DNA of 64,000 nucleotides from Catenibacterium mitsuokai. Lineage in GTDB: Bacteria; Bacillota_I; Bacilli_A; Erysipelotrichales; Coprobacillaceae. The notes under the pieces were generated by a model. That model was not told where the DNA came from and ran no database searches. It saw nothing but the letters and a program-made list of their open reading frames with translations. The first letter of the stretch is position 1; every line of letters begins with the position of its first letter. The DNA lies in the NCBI RefSeq assembly GCF_025148785.1, contig NZ_CP102271.1:772001-836000 (forward strand), read 5' to 3'. Made by a program: the position numbers and the translations under genes. This document shows, piece after piece, positions 51,129 through 59,515 of this stretch.

Positions 51129-51608
51129 ATGGATAAAAAAGTGCAAATTAGTAGAGAAGGTTTTGAAAAGCTAAAAGCTGAAAGAGAAAACCTTATTAAC
51201 GTTGAAAGACCAGCTGTCATTGAAGAAATTAAGCTTGCAAGAAGCCAGGGTGACTTATCAGAAAATGCTGACTACGATGCAGCAAGAGATAAACAGGCTC
51301 GTATTGAAGAAAGAATCAAAGAATTAGAAGTAATGATGCAGAATGCAGTTATCATTGGTTCTGATGTTAAGGTAGATACTCATGTTGTAAACTTAGGCGC
51401 TACTGTAACAGTTCTTGATTTATCTGAAGAAAATCCTGAACCTGATACATTTACAATCTTAGGTTCTACAGAAACTGATCCATTACATGGTAAGATTTCT
51501 AATGAATCTCCACTTGCGAAAGCATTAATGACTCATAAGATTGGTGATGTTGTAACAGTCGGTGTTGCAAAACCTTATGATGTTGAAATTGTAGATATTA
51601 AATATTAA
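51129..51608 (+). CDS. greA: Transcription elongation factor GreA
   Basis: A 159-residue protein. The N-terminal coiled coil contains EEIKLARSQGDLSENADYDAARDKQ, with the tip acidic residues that reach the RNA polymerase active site. The C-terminal FKBP-like domain ends KISNESPLAKALMTHKIGD. It rescues backtracked polymerase. TGAGGTG supports the ATG at 51129. Confidence 0.97.
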   Translation: MDKKVQISREGFEKLKAERENLINVERPAVIEEIKLARSQGDLSENADYDAARDKQARIEERIKELEVMMQNAVIIGSDVKVDTHVVNLGATVTVLDLSEENPEPDTFTILGSTETDPLHGKISNESPLAKALMTHKIGDVVTVGVAKPYDVEIVDIKY

Positions 51609-51615
51609 TAGTATA

Positions 51616-51659
51616 AAAAGAAGCCTCCTAATTATTTAACTAATCAGGAGGCTTCTTTT
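51616..51659. terminator. Strong terminator after greA
   Basis: AAAAGAAGCCTCCT (51616-51629) pairs with AGGAGGCTTCTTTT (51646-51659). Confidence 0.92.
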
Positions 51660-51894
51660 CTTATGTTGGCAATACAACTATAGATGAAAAACTATTTCTG
51701 GATTGTATGAAATTAATTACGCCATTATTTCTTTCACTAATTGGTTAATACTATTTTTTTAGTAAAGGAAGATAGTGTGAAACAATGAGGTAGGGATTTT
51801 CTGTCGTTTCTTTAGATAAAATTTAAACTGAATGACAGTATATTAAACTTATGTAATTGTAAATGAAGAAAAAATATAATATCATGGTAATAAC
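51660..51894 (+). promoter_or_regulatory. Intergenic region with -10 box before the DUF4375-like gene
   Basis: No gene is seen. TATAAT at 51875-51880 lies 14 bases before the boundary motif and is the likely promoter of the next gene. Confidence 0.45.
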
Positions 51895-51913
51895 AAATCG
51901 GAGTTTACGGAGG
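51895..51913 (+). repeat. Boundary motif copy D
   Basis: AAATCGGAGTTTACGGAGG. It closely matches copy A at 2514, 49 kb away, and has a similar distance to a TATAAT box. It ends in the ribosome binding site of the gene at 51925. Confidence 0.55.
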
Positions 51914-51924
51914 GGTGATTATAG

Positions 51925-52302
51925 ATGAGTTTTATAGATGATGCATTATCAGAAATTAGTAATGGTGAGGACTTTGTTCAAGCAATGGCAGATATTTATG
52001 AATATCCAGAAATAAGAAGTGAGTTAGATAAATTACCCTCTTGGATTAGAAATATCATAGCAGTCATTGATTATGATACGGAATTAGCTATGAATGGTTT
52101 AGATTTTAAATCTTATGAGAATATTGTTGATGCATTGACTGATATGGGATTGATTGAAGAAGCAGAAGCACTAATTGCTTTTGAGGAGAAACCTTCACAA
52201 GAAGAGGCAGATATTTGCTATTCAAAACTTGCTCTTAATAATGATTATGACGCATTTTGGAATAAGGTATATTCGTATGCTGACGAAAATATAAAGAGAT
52301 AA
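51925..52302 (+). CDS. DUF4375/DMP19-like small protein
   Basis: A 125-residue acidic soluble protein. The segment NIIAVIDYDTELAMNGLDFKSYENIVDALTDMGLIEEAEALI resembles DMP19/DUF4375 proteins, which often occur among immunity genes. No signal peptide or catalytic motif is seen. GGAGGGGTGA is the ribosome binding site. It stands alone between greA and a terminator, with a boundary motif directly upstream. Family assignment is by pattern only. Confidence 0.55.
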   Translation: MSFIDDALSEISNGEDFVQAMADIYEYPEIRSELDKLPSWIRNIIAVIDYDTELAMNGLDFKSYENIVDALTDMGLIEEAEALIAFEEKPSQEEADICYSKLALNNDYDAFWNKVYSYADENIKR

Positions 52303-52318
52303 ATTCAAGTTTATTGCA

Positions 52319-52410
52319 CCTATGGTTATCAGCTTATAACTAATAGAATAACATATGTACAAAGAGCATCTCTTGCAATGGAATTATTAAAAAAAGAAGA
52401 TACAGCATAA
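52319..52410 (+). pseudogene. Possible C-terminal tail of a lost gene
   Basis: An open frame without a start codon encodes YGYQLITNRITYVQRASLAM, then ELLKKEDTA and a stop at 52408-52410. It follows the DUF4375-like gene and precedes the terminator. It looks like the leftover 3' end of an earlier occupant of this site. Confidence 0.3.
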
Positions 52411-52413
52411 TCA

Positions 52414-52442
52414 AAGGGAAAGGCCTCAATAGCCTTTCCCTT
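52414..52442. terminator. Bidirectional terminator between converging genes
   Basis: AAGGGAAAGGC (52414-52424), loop CTCAATA, GCCTTTCCCTT (52432-52442), with A and T tracts on both sides. Confidence 0.88.
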
Positions 52443-52447
52443 AGTTT

Positions 52448-53242
52448 TTATTTCAACAACATTCTGTCATTCACAAATTCACTGCCACTTGCTTCTTCAA
52501 ACTTCTTAAGTAGGAAAGGAACAGTTAATTTCTTTTTTTCTTCACCTTTTACATCATAGATGATTTGACCATTGTACATCATGATCAATCTATTTCCTAC
52601 ATCGATAGCCTGCTGCATATCATGAGTAACCATCATTGCAGTTAATTTCTGCTCAGTGACAATCTTATTAGTCAAAAGTAATACCTTAGCACTCGTTGCC
52701 GGATCAAGAGCGGCTGTATGTTCATCAAGTAAGAGAATCTTAGGCTTTGTGACAGTCGCCATTAACAGTGTAAGAGCCTGTCTTTGTCCACCTGATAATA
52801 AACCTACCTTACTTGTCATTCTCTCTTCTAGGCCTAAATTTAAGGTCTTTAAGAGGTCATAATACAACTTCTTTTCTTCTTTCTTGATACCCCACTTTAA
52901 AGTACGCTTCTGACCACGTCTTTTAGCCATGGCAAGGTTTTCATCAATCTGCATATCAGCTGCAGTACCCATCATAGGATCCTGGAATACACGACCAATA
53001 AGACCTGCACGTTTATATTCTGGATACAAAGAAATATCTTTATCATCTAGTTTAATATGACCACAATCAATAGGATAAACACCTGCAATCATATTCATTA
53101 AAGTGGATTTACCAGCACCGTTACCACCAATAACAGTAACGAAATCTCCATCATCTAATTGAAGATTAATATCAATCAAGGCCTTCTTCTCATTAATAGT
53201 GCCAAGGTTAAATGTTTTTGATACATGTTCAATCTTAAGCAT
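52448..53242 (-). CDS. ABC transporter ATP-binding protein (predicted tryptophan import)
   Basis: A 264-residue ATPase. Walker A VIGGNGAGKSTLMNMIAG, signature LLSGGQRQALTLLMA, Walker B ILLLDEHTAALDP and the H-loop MVTHDMQQA. It is the last gene of a three-gene importer operon under a T-box. Its start overlaps the end of the permease gene by 8 bases; an in-frame ATG at 53251 is the alternative. Confidence 0.93.
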   Translation of the reverse strand: MLKIEHVSKTFNLGTINEKKALIDINLQLDDGDFVTVIGGNGAGKSTLMNMIAGVYPIDCGHIKLDDKDISLYPEYKRAGLIGRVFQDPMMGTAADMQIDENLAMAKRRGQKRTLKWGIKKEEKKLYYDLLKTLNLGLEERMTSKVGLLSGGQRQALTLLMATVTKPKILLLDEHTAALDPATSAKVLLLTNKIVTEQKLTAMMVTHDMQQAIDVGNRLIMMYNGQIIYDVKGEEKKKLTVPFLLKKFEEASGSEFVNDRMLLK

Positions 53243-54158
53243 TTTTCTCATCCACCTCTTTTGTAAGTTTCTTATAGTTTGCAGTCTGTTTTCTATTAGC
53301 CATTAATACTGGAATAGTTAATGCGAGAGCTACAATAAATGCAGTGAGTAGCTTTAAGTCATCAGTTGATAAACCTAACTGGATAACAACGGCGATAATA
53401 ATACGATAAATAATTGAACCAACAATAATCGCAATCAGTCTCTTTAAGAAACTACCATAACGACCAAAGATGACTTCACCAATAACGATAGACGCAAGAC
53501 CCATAACGATTGCACCCATACCGATCTTGACATCGCCATAACCAACTGACTGACCAACCATGGCACCACTTAAGGCGATTAAGGCATTTGAAATCACTAA
53601 ACCAAGTAGCTTAGTATAATCAGTATTGACACCAACAGCTCTTACCATCTGTTCATTATTACCAGTAGCACGTAATGCATTACCTAATTCAGTTCCAAAG
53701 AACCAATAGAGAATGGCAATGACAATAGCTACTGCAATAACACCTACAATAAGTGTAGACTGTGAAACAGTTAAACCAACCATTGGTCCCCAGTCATATA
53801 AGCTTTCTGTTTGTAATAATGGGATGTTTGATTTACCCATAATACGTAAGTTGATTGAATATAAGCCTAACTGTGCAAGGATACCAGCAAGGATAGCAGG
53901 AATCTTACATTTAGTATGTAATAAACCAGTCACAAATCCAGCAAGTGCTCCTGCAAGAGTTGCTGCAAGAATTGCAATAATTGGATTACCATGATTTGTA
54001 AGAATAACAGCACATACAGCACTTCCTGTTGCGAAAGAACCATCACATGTCATATCTGCAATATCTAATAGACGAAATGTAATATAAACACCAACTGCCA
54101 TAATGCCCCATAGGACACCCTGATAAGTCGCACTTTGTAATGCTAAAAATAAAGACAT
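53235..54158 (-). CDS. ABC transporter permease (BPD_transp_2, predicted tryptophan import)
   Basis: A 307-residue protein with about eight membrane segments, of the branched-chain/LivH-like permease family (GVLWGIMAVGVYITFRLLDIADMTCDGSFATG; GMGAIVMGLASIVIGEVIFGRYGS). It works with the lipoprotein and ATPase genes beside it. The order binding protein, permease, ATPase and the ABC_sub_bind lipoprotein match the TrpXYZ type. Confidence 0.92.
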   Translation of the reverse strand: MSLFLALQSATYQGVLWGIMAVGVYITFRLLDIADMTCDGSFATGSAVCAVILTNHGNPIIAILAATLAGALAGFVTGLLHTKCKIPAILAGILAQLGLYSINLRIMGKSNIPLLQTESLYDWGPMVGLTVSQSTLIVGVIAVAIVIAILYWFFGTELGNALRATGNNEQMVRAVGVNTDYTKLLGLVISNALIALSGAMVGQSVGYGDVKIGMGAIVMGLASIVIGEVIFGRYGSFLKRLIAIIVGSIIYRIIIAVVIQLGLSTDDLKLLTAFIVALALTIPVLMANRKQTANYKKLTKEVDEKNA

Positions 54159-54171
54159 TCTCTTTCACTCC

Positions 54172-55140
54172 TTAAATAAGTTCAGCCTTATCTAATACTT
54201 CCTGTGGTACTTTAATACCAAGCTTTTCCATCTGAGCTTTATTGACCTTTAATTTACAGTCGCTCGCTTTTAAGTATTCAATAGGCATAGTTGCTGGATT
54301 ACCTTTACCAGTTAGGATCTTAATAGCCTGTTTACCGGCAATACTACCTAAGTTATAATAATCAATACCATAAGTAGCTAAACCACCCTTAGTACACATA
54401 CCTTCTTCACCAACAATAACAGGGATTTTAGCCTGATCAGTCACTTTTACAACTGCTGGGATATTAGAAGCAAGTAGGTTATCCGTTGGAATATATAAAG
54501 CATCTGCTTTACCTACAATAGAATCAGTGACTGACTGGATTTCATTAGATTCAGAAACAGTCTTAATTAATGGTGTCATACCCTGAGCTTTGATTTCTTT
54601 GACAGCCATCTTACCCTGAATTTCAGAGTTAGATTCATTACCTGCATACATAACAGCAACAGTCTTTGCGTTAGGCATAATCTGTTTTAATAATTTAATC
54701 TGTTCTTTAACAGGTGTTAAATCACTTGCCCCAGTTACATTTCCACCAGGTTTCTTATTTGATTTAACTAATTTACTACCAGCTGGATCAGTAACGGCAG
54801 ATACAACAACTGGAATATCTTTAGTCTTCTTTACAACAGCCTGAGCTGCAGGAGTTGCAATTGCGTAAATCAAATCATTTCCATCATTCACTAAGCTTTC
54901 TGCAATAGTTTCACAGTTAGAGTTTTCACCACTGGCATTCTTTAAAGTAATATTAGAAGCCTTATAGCCTGCTTTTACAAGAGTATCCTTAAATCCCTTA
55001 TAGGATGCATCCAATGCATCATGCTGCATATATTGGATGACTCCAATCTTGACATCAGCCTTATCTTTTGTACTAGACTGACTACCACAGCCAGTTAATG
55101 CAAGACCAACTGCCATTAAACCACATACAAATTTCTTCAT
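54172..55140 (-). CDS. ABC transporter substrate-binding lipoprotein (TrpX-like)
   Basis: A 322-residue lipoprotein: signal and lipobox LMAVGLALTGCGSQSS (Cys at about 19), then an ABC_sub_bind (PF04392) domain with IGVIQYMQHDALDASYKGF, PVVVSAVTDPAGSKLV, ADALYIPTDNLLASN and GLATYGIDYYNLGSIAGKQAIKIL. The family binds aromatic amino acids or other small molecules. The T-box with a tryptophan-like specifier just upstream predicts tryptophan. Confidence 0.92.
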   Translation of the reverse strand: MKKFVCGLMAVGLALTGCGSQSSTKDKADVKIGVIQYMQHDALDASYKGFKDTLVKAGYKASNITLKNASGENSNCETIAESLVNDGNDLIYAIATPAAQAVVKKTKDIPVVVSAVTDPAGSKLVKSNKKPGGNVTGASDLTPVKEQIKLLKQIMPNAKTVAVMYAGNESNSEIQGKMAVKEIKAQGMTPLIKTVSESNEIQSVTDSIVGKADALYIPTDNLLASNIPAVVKVTDQAKIPVIVGEEGMCTKGGLATYGIDYYNLGSIAGKQAIKILTGKGNPATMPIEYLKASDCKLKVNKAQMEKLGIKVPQEVLDKAELI

Positions 55141-55174
55141 AATAGATTCCTCCCTTTTTTCTTTCCCCTAAAAA

Positions 55175-55390
55175 CAAAAAAATTCACCCCAAGAGGGCGA
55201 ATTATCGCGGTACCACCTCTAGTTCATTAGTCATAGACTAACCTCACTAAATAGCGATAACGGGCAACCCGGGAAGTATTTTGTACTTCCAACTCCATGG
55301 TGAATTCAAGAATGTCTGCGTATGATTCGCACCAGCCATCATATCTCTTATGCCTCACATTTCTTTACTATGTCATTTCTCTGTTTTTAT
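55175..55390 (-). promoter_or_regulatory. T-box riboswitch, predicted tryptophan specifier
   Basis: On the minus strand the T-box sequence AGAGGTGGTACCGCG (plus 55220-55206) is followed by a terminator, AATTCGCCC/GGGGTGAATT plus T run (plus 55203-55175). The specifier region holds TGG (plus-strand CCA at 55295-55297) in the context ACCATGGAG, which is the Trp codon. It precedes the three-gene importer and should turn it on when tRNA-Trp is uncharged. Confidence 0.9.
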
Positions 55391-55474
55391 AATATAAAAA
55401 TATAATATAGAAATATTAAGGAAAAGTCAAACAAAACTTTTAAAAGTTAGGGAAAAAACAAAAAGGAATACAAG

Positions 55475-55500
55475 AAAAAAGAGCAGAATAATCTGCTCTT
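55475..55500 (-). terminator. Terminator of the TPR/CSD-like gene
   Basis: On the minus strand AAGAGCAGA, loop of four, TCTGCTCTT, then U run. It overlaps the stop codon. Confidence 0.85.
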
Positions 55501-56746
55501 AGTAGTTGATTTCTTCGTAAAGAACTTTTAAAAGGACAGCCTTAGAACTCATCTGCTGACGTTTTCTATCATAAGTCTTAATTACGCTGTATTCAACAAC
55601 GTCATACTTTTCAACTTCTTCATCATCAAGGAAATCAGCCTGTCTGAAGAATAAGTTTTCTTCACCATCCTGGAAGATACTACCAAAATTCTTATCATGG
55701 TTGTAGAATACAACTTTGCCTTCATGACGAGTAATGTAGTTTTCAAGATGATAGATGACTTCACTATATACACGATCAAATGCATCGCTGGCAGTTAAAT
55801 CAGCATAATCAGTTAAATCAACATCTGCTTCATAAGTCTTACCATTTTCTTCTTCTAGCTTCTTAATGAGGCATTCTGCAAGTGCATGAGCCTTATCCTG
55901 ACCCTTAGCCTTTGCCATTGCTGAAATCTTCTTATAATCTTCGATATTCTTGTAATCGAATCCACCCTTGAAGAACTTATCAACTAGAAGTGTATAAGCA
56001 TCATCTTCACGATTTGTATTCATATAAAGCTTATAAAGGATTTCAAATGAATCTACTGCATTGAAATGACCCTGTAAAGCGATGAATTCATTTTCAGCTT
56101 CTTCATAACGTCCAAGTTCAACTAGAGAGCTTGCACGATAATATTTAACCCAGTTAAGGTTATTATAATGCCACTTTAAGTTGTAAGTGAAAGCAATGTT
56201 CGCAGTTTCAACACATGCTCTATATGATTCAAGTTCATATAATGCACGTACTTTCATACGATACCATTTTTCTTTCTTACTTTCGAATTCTTTACCATCT
56301 TTATTAACAAATGGTTTATCTTCTAGAGTAGGTGCATCTAAATAGTCTAATAATTCAGATAACTTCTTATAGTCTACTGGATTAGCCTTTAATACATGCT
56401 TAATAGCCTTATTGACTGCAGCTTCAAGTGGAGAATATCTCTCCTGTTTACAATATTTTGCGATTTCTTCTAGGATACCATAGAATAAACTTTTGTTCTT
56501 AGAAATTTCTTCATCGCTGATGTTGATATACTTATTATAAAGAGCATAGCCAAAATAATTGATATATCCTTTTAATTCTGGTGCCATTTCAAGGAATGTT
56601 CTTCCTACTTCAATAGCTTCATCAGTCTTACCCTGATTCTTTAATTCTTTAACGAAATCACGTGCCTGGAATTCGCTGAATGAAGAGGCATCCTCTTCGA
56701 AACGGTTCTTATAAGCCGTTAAATCTTTTACTTTTGATTCTTCCAC
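55499..56746 (-). CDS. TPR-repeat protein with C-terminal cold-shock-like domain
   Basis: A 415-residue soluble protein. Residues up to about 330 are helical TPR-like repeats (KNQGKTDEAIEVGRTFLEMAPELKGYINYFGYALYNKY; ARYRASSLVELGRYEEAENEF-type units). The last 75 residues (GKVVFYNHDKNFGSIFQDGEENLFFRQADF) look like a cold-shock or S1-like OB domain. The TPR part suggests protein binding and the OB part RNA binding. Function is unknown. It is monocistronic. Confidence 0.75.
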   Translation of the reverse strand: MEESKVKDLTAYKNRFEEDASSFSEFQARDFVKELKNQGKTDEAIEVGRTFLEMAPELKGYINYFGYALYNKYINISDEEISKNKSLFYGILEEIAKYCKQERYSPLEAAVNKAIKHVLKANPVDYKKLSELLDYLDAPTLEDKPFVNKDGKEFESKKEKWYRMKVRALYELESYRACVETANIAFTYNLKWHYNNLNWVKYYRASSLVELGRYEEAENEFIALQGHFNAVDSFEILYKLYMNTNREDDAYTLLVDKFFKGGFDYKNIEDYKKISAMAKAKGQDKAHALAECLIKKLEEENGKTYEADVDLTDYADLTASDAFDRVYSEVIYHLENYITRHEGKVVFYNHDKNFGSIFQDGEENLFFRQADFLDDEEVEKYDVVEYSVIKTYDRKRQQMSSKAVLLKVLYEEINY

Positions 56747-56799
56747 ATTATCACCCCTACGAGATATTATACATTTTTTTATTATTGATGTGAAGAAAA

Positions 56800-56823
56800 A
56801 ACGAACGTAGTTCTCCGTTCGTT
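56800..56823 (-). terminator. Terminator of glmS
   Basis: On the minus strand AACGAACG, loop of eight, CGTTCGTT, then T run. Confidence 0.75.
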
Positions 56824-56840
56824 ATTCGTTATTCGTTATT
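56820..56840. repeat. Three tandem CGTTATT heptamers
   Basis: CGTTATT repeated three times across the glmS stop codon and its downstream region. The third copy partly overlaps the terminator stem. Confidence 0.7.
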
Positions 56841-58635
56841 CTACAGTCACTGATTTAGCAAGGTTACGAGGTTTATCAACATCACAGCCTTTAATACATG
56901 CTGTATGGTATGCGATTAACTGTAATGGGATAGCAACAAGTACACTCTGTAATAAAGGATGAATATTAGGAAGATAATAAGTGTTTTCTACACCGCTGAC
57001 TTCTTGTCCTTCAACAGTAAATAGAACGACTTCAGCACCTCTCGCAATTGTTTCCTGAATATTAGAGATAGTCTTTGCGGCAACATGAGGCTGAGTGGCA
57101 ACTGCAATGACTACAGTTCCAGGTTCAATTAAGGCAATAGGACCATGTTTTAATTCACCGGCAATATAAGCATCAGCATGTACATAAGATACTTCTTTAA
57201 GCTTTAAAGCACCTTCTAGCACGCTGGCATAATCTAGACTTCTTCCGATAAAGTAGCAGTCATGTTTTTCTTTTAATAGCTTAGCATAGCTTTCGAATGT
57301 CTTTTCATCTTCAAGTAACTTAGAAACATATTCTGGAAGATTATTTAACTGTTCCATGAGATCAGTATTAATTGCATTGTCTCTCTTATTGGCAATATAT
57401 AAGGCAATAAGTGTAAGTAATACTAACTGGGTTGTATAAGCTTTTGTAGAAGCAACTGCAATCTCAGGACCAGCACAAGTATAAAGTGTATACTGCGCAT
57501 CTCTAGAAATAGTTGAACCTAATACATTAGTGACTGCAATTGTTGTACAGCCTTTTTCATTAGCAAGCTTTAATGCAGCAAGAGTATCAGCTGTTTCACC
57601 AGACTGAGATACAAAGATACATAAAGTCTTTTCATCAATAATTGGATCATTATAACGGAATTCACTGGCTACCTGTGTAAGAACTGGTAGACGAGTGGCA
57701 CGTTCTAGAATAGAAGCTCCACATAATCCAGCATGATAAGCAGTACCACATGCAACATAATAAACCTTATTGAATTTATTAAAATCAACATCTTTTAATT
57801 CATCTAAAACAATAGAATCCTTGAAAATACGACCTCTTAATGTTTCCTGGATCACATGAGGCTGTTCATTGATTTCCTTTAACATATATGTATCGTAACC
57901 ATTCTTCTGAGCCGCTTCCATATCATAAGGAATAGTAGTCATTTCTTTGGTGATTTCTTCACCATCTTTATTATAGAAAGTAATGCTGTCTTTCTTTAAT
58001 ACAGCCATTTCTAAATCATCTAGGAAATAAACATCTTTAGTATAAGCAAGTAAAGCAGGAATATCACTGGCTGCAACACTTGCATCTTCAGTACGTCCAA
58101 TAACGAGTGGACTAGCCTTTTTAGCTACAACTACTTCATCAGGATGTTCTGTAGAAACAATACAAAGCGCATAACTTCCATCAATACAGTTTAATGTTTT
58201 CTTTACTGCTTCTAGAAGATCTCCTTCATAGAAATAGTCCAAACACATAACAACAACTTCTGAATCTGTTTCACTTTGGAATGAATAACCCTTTTCTAGC
58301 AAAATATCTTTTAATTCTCTATAGTTTTCAATAATACCGTTGTGTACAATAGAAAGAGTATTATCTGGATTTGTATGAGGATGTGAATTCAAGTTAGAAG
58401 GCACACCATGAGTTGCCCATCTTGTATGACCAATACCTACATGACCAGTCATATCATGATTTTTTAGCTTTTCTTCTAGGTTCTTTAAACGACCTTTACA
58501 CTTAACAGTTGTAAGAGTGTTATTTAACACTGTTACACCTGCAGAGTCATATCCTCTGTATTCAAGTTTAGCAAGCCCCTGCATTAAAAAAGGTAGGGCT
58601 TCACCATTGCCGCAATAAGCTGTAATACCACACAT
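56836..58635 (-). CDS. glmS: Glutamine-fructose-6-phosphate aminotransferase
   Basis: A 599-residue enzyme that makes glucosamine-6-phosphate for peptidoglycan. The mature N-terminus MCGITAYCGNGEALP carries the catalytic Cys2. The glutaminase half shows GHTRWATHGVPSNLNSHPH; the two SIS isomerase domains show SQSGETADTLAAL and LKEVSYVHADAYIAGELKHGP. The ATG at 58635 after AAGGAGGA is the real start; the longer open frame upstream lies within the ribozyme. Confidence 0.97.
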   Translation of the reverse strand: MCGITAYCGNGEALPFLMQGLAKLEYRGYDSAGVTVLNNTLTTVKCKGRLKNLEEKLKNHDMTGHVGIGHTRWATHGVPSNLNSHPHTNPDNTLSIVHNGIIENYRELKDILLEKGYSFQSETDSEVVVMCLDYFYEGDLLEAVKKTLNCIDGSYALCIVSTEHPDEVVVAKKASPLVIGRTEDASVAASDIPALLAYTKDVYFLDDLEMAVLKKDSITFYNKDGEEITKEMTTIPYDMEAAQKNGYDTYMLKEINEQPHVIQETLRGRIFKDSIVLDELKDVDFNKFNKVYYVACGTAYHAGLCGASILERATRLPVLTQVASEFRYNDPIIDEKTLCIFVSQSGETADTLAALKLANEKGCTTIAVTNVLGSTISRDAQYTLYTCAGPEIAVASTKAYTTQLVLLTLIALYIANKRDNAINTDLMEQLNNLPEYVSKLLEDEKTFESYAKLLKEKHDCYFIGRSLDYASVLEGALKLKEVSYVHADAYIAGELKHGPIALIEPGTVVIAVATQPHVAAKTISNIQETIARGAEVVLFTVEGQEVSGVENTYYLPNIHPLLQSVLVAIPLQLIAYHTACIKGCDVDKPRNLAKSVTVE

Positions 58636-58659
58636 AATCTTGTCCTCCTTGTTTTGTGG

Positions 58660-58813
58660 AATAAAAACGTTAAAACAAAGGAGTACCTGATGAAATCTGT
58701 TGGCTGATTGCTCAGTGTTTTTGTTCATCGTTTAGGCAGTACTATGCCTCTAGACCATCCGCCGAATAGTTCGATTAATCTAGTCCTCGTCAACTTATAC
58801 AAGTCCTGGCGCT
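58660..58813 (-). ncRNA. glmS ribozyme
   Basis: On the minus strand the conserved elements appear in order: AGCGCCAGGACTTG, GACGAGGAC, ATCGAACTATTCGGCGGATG and GAACAAAAACACTG. Cleavage is expected between the A at 58813 and the G at 58812. Binding of glucosamine-6-phosphate would trigger cutting and mRNA decay. The 3' limit is approximate. Confidence 0.93.
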
Positions 58814-58845
58814 TTTTTTAATATCACTTTATCTTAACTGTGACT

Positions 58846-58873
58846 ATTATATGCTTGATATGTGATAAATCAA
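58846..58873 (-). promoter_or_regulatory. Promoter of glmS
   Basis: On the minus strand TTGATT, 16 bases, TATAAT (plus 58851-58846), about 33 bases before the ribozyme. Confidence 0.6.
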
Positions 58874-58984
58874 TCAATAATATTGATATTTTAAAAATAT
58901 GAAAACGATATAAAACTTTATATACAAATTACAGAGAAAAATAGAAAATTTAAAAGTATATATAAGAGTAGGAGGGATATTTAT

Positions 58985-59509
58985 ATGAAAGAAGATTTAG
59001 AAGGGAATATTGAAGAACTCAAAAATTATTTGAATAAACTTGATGAGAGTGGCTTATATGATGCTGAGAAGTATTCACGTTCTTTACTGCATCAGACAAG
59101 TCAGTTATCTTATTTTTATTGTTCTTTAGTGAAGGATGGTTCTCCTTCAGACACTTATTATCATGTTCATAAGCGTCCTAAGGAACATCAGATGGCTTAT
59201 TTTAATATTGGCAGGGGGTTTCCTAAAGAACTGATGGATGGCCATTGGTGCTATATCGTGAAAGATCTAGGTTATAAGATGCTGATCATACCTTGTACAT
59301 CCATAAAAAAAGAATCATCACCATTGAATCCTCATTTTGAAAAAGATCTGACTGTTATAGATGATCATGGACTGATTACCCATTCAAGAATGCAGTTGAC
59401 TGATTTACGTACAGTGGATATTCAGCGACTTGATTGTCGTAAGCCATTCTATACTGTATGCGATGATCGAGAAGAAATCAGAAATTTCATAATAGAACAT
59501 CTATTTTAA
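58985..59509 (+). CDS. PemK/MazF-like domain protein, no antitoxin seen
   Basis: A 174-residue protein. About 60 N-terminal residues are helical (LEGNIEELKNYLNKLDESGLYDAEKYSRSLLHQ), followed by a PemK/MazF-like barrel: AYFNIGRGFPKELMDGHWCYIVKDLGYKMLIIPCTSIKK and the C-terminal MQLTDLRTVDIQRL. MazF toxins cut RNA. Here the entry loop is altered (FNIGRGFPKE) and no antitoxin gene precedes it. It may be a solitary RNase or an inactive relative. The stop is 1 base before the target duplication of the IS element. Confidence 0.72.
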   Translation: MKEDLEGNIEELKNYLNKLDESGLYDAEKYSRSLLHQTSQLSYFYCSLVKDGSPSDTYYHVHKRPKEHQMAYFNIGRGFPKELMDGHWCYIVKDLGYKMLIIPCTSIKKESSPLNPHFEKDLTVIDDHGLITHSRMQLTDLRTVDIQRLDCRKPFYTVCDDREEIRNFIIEHLF

Positions 59510-59515
59510 ATTTAT
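59510..59515 (+). repeat. Target duplication ATTTAT, left of the IS1595-like element
   Basis: Matches ATTTAT at 60737-60742. Confidence 0.6.

Noticed and set aside
58636-58728. N-terminal extension of GlmS
   Set aside because: It lies inside the glmS ribozyme, and the enzyme needs Cys2 exposed at its N-terminus.
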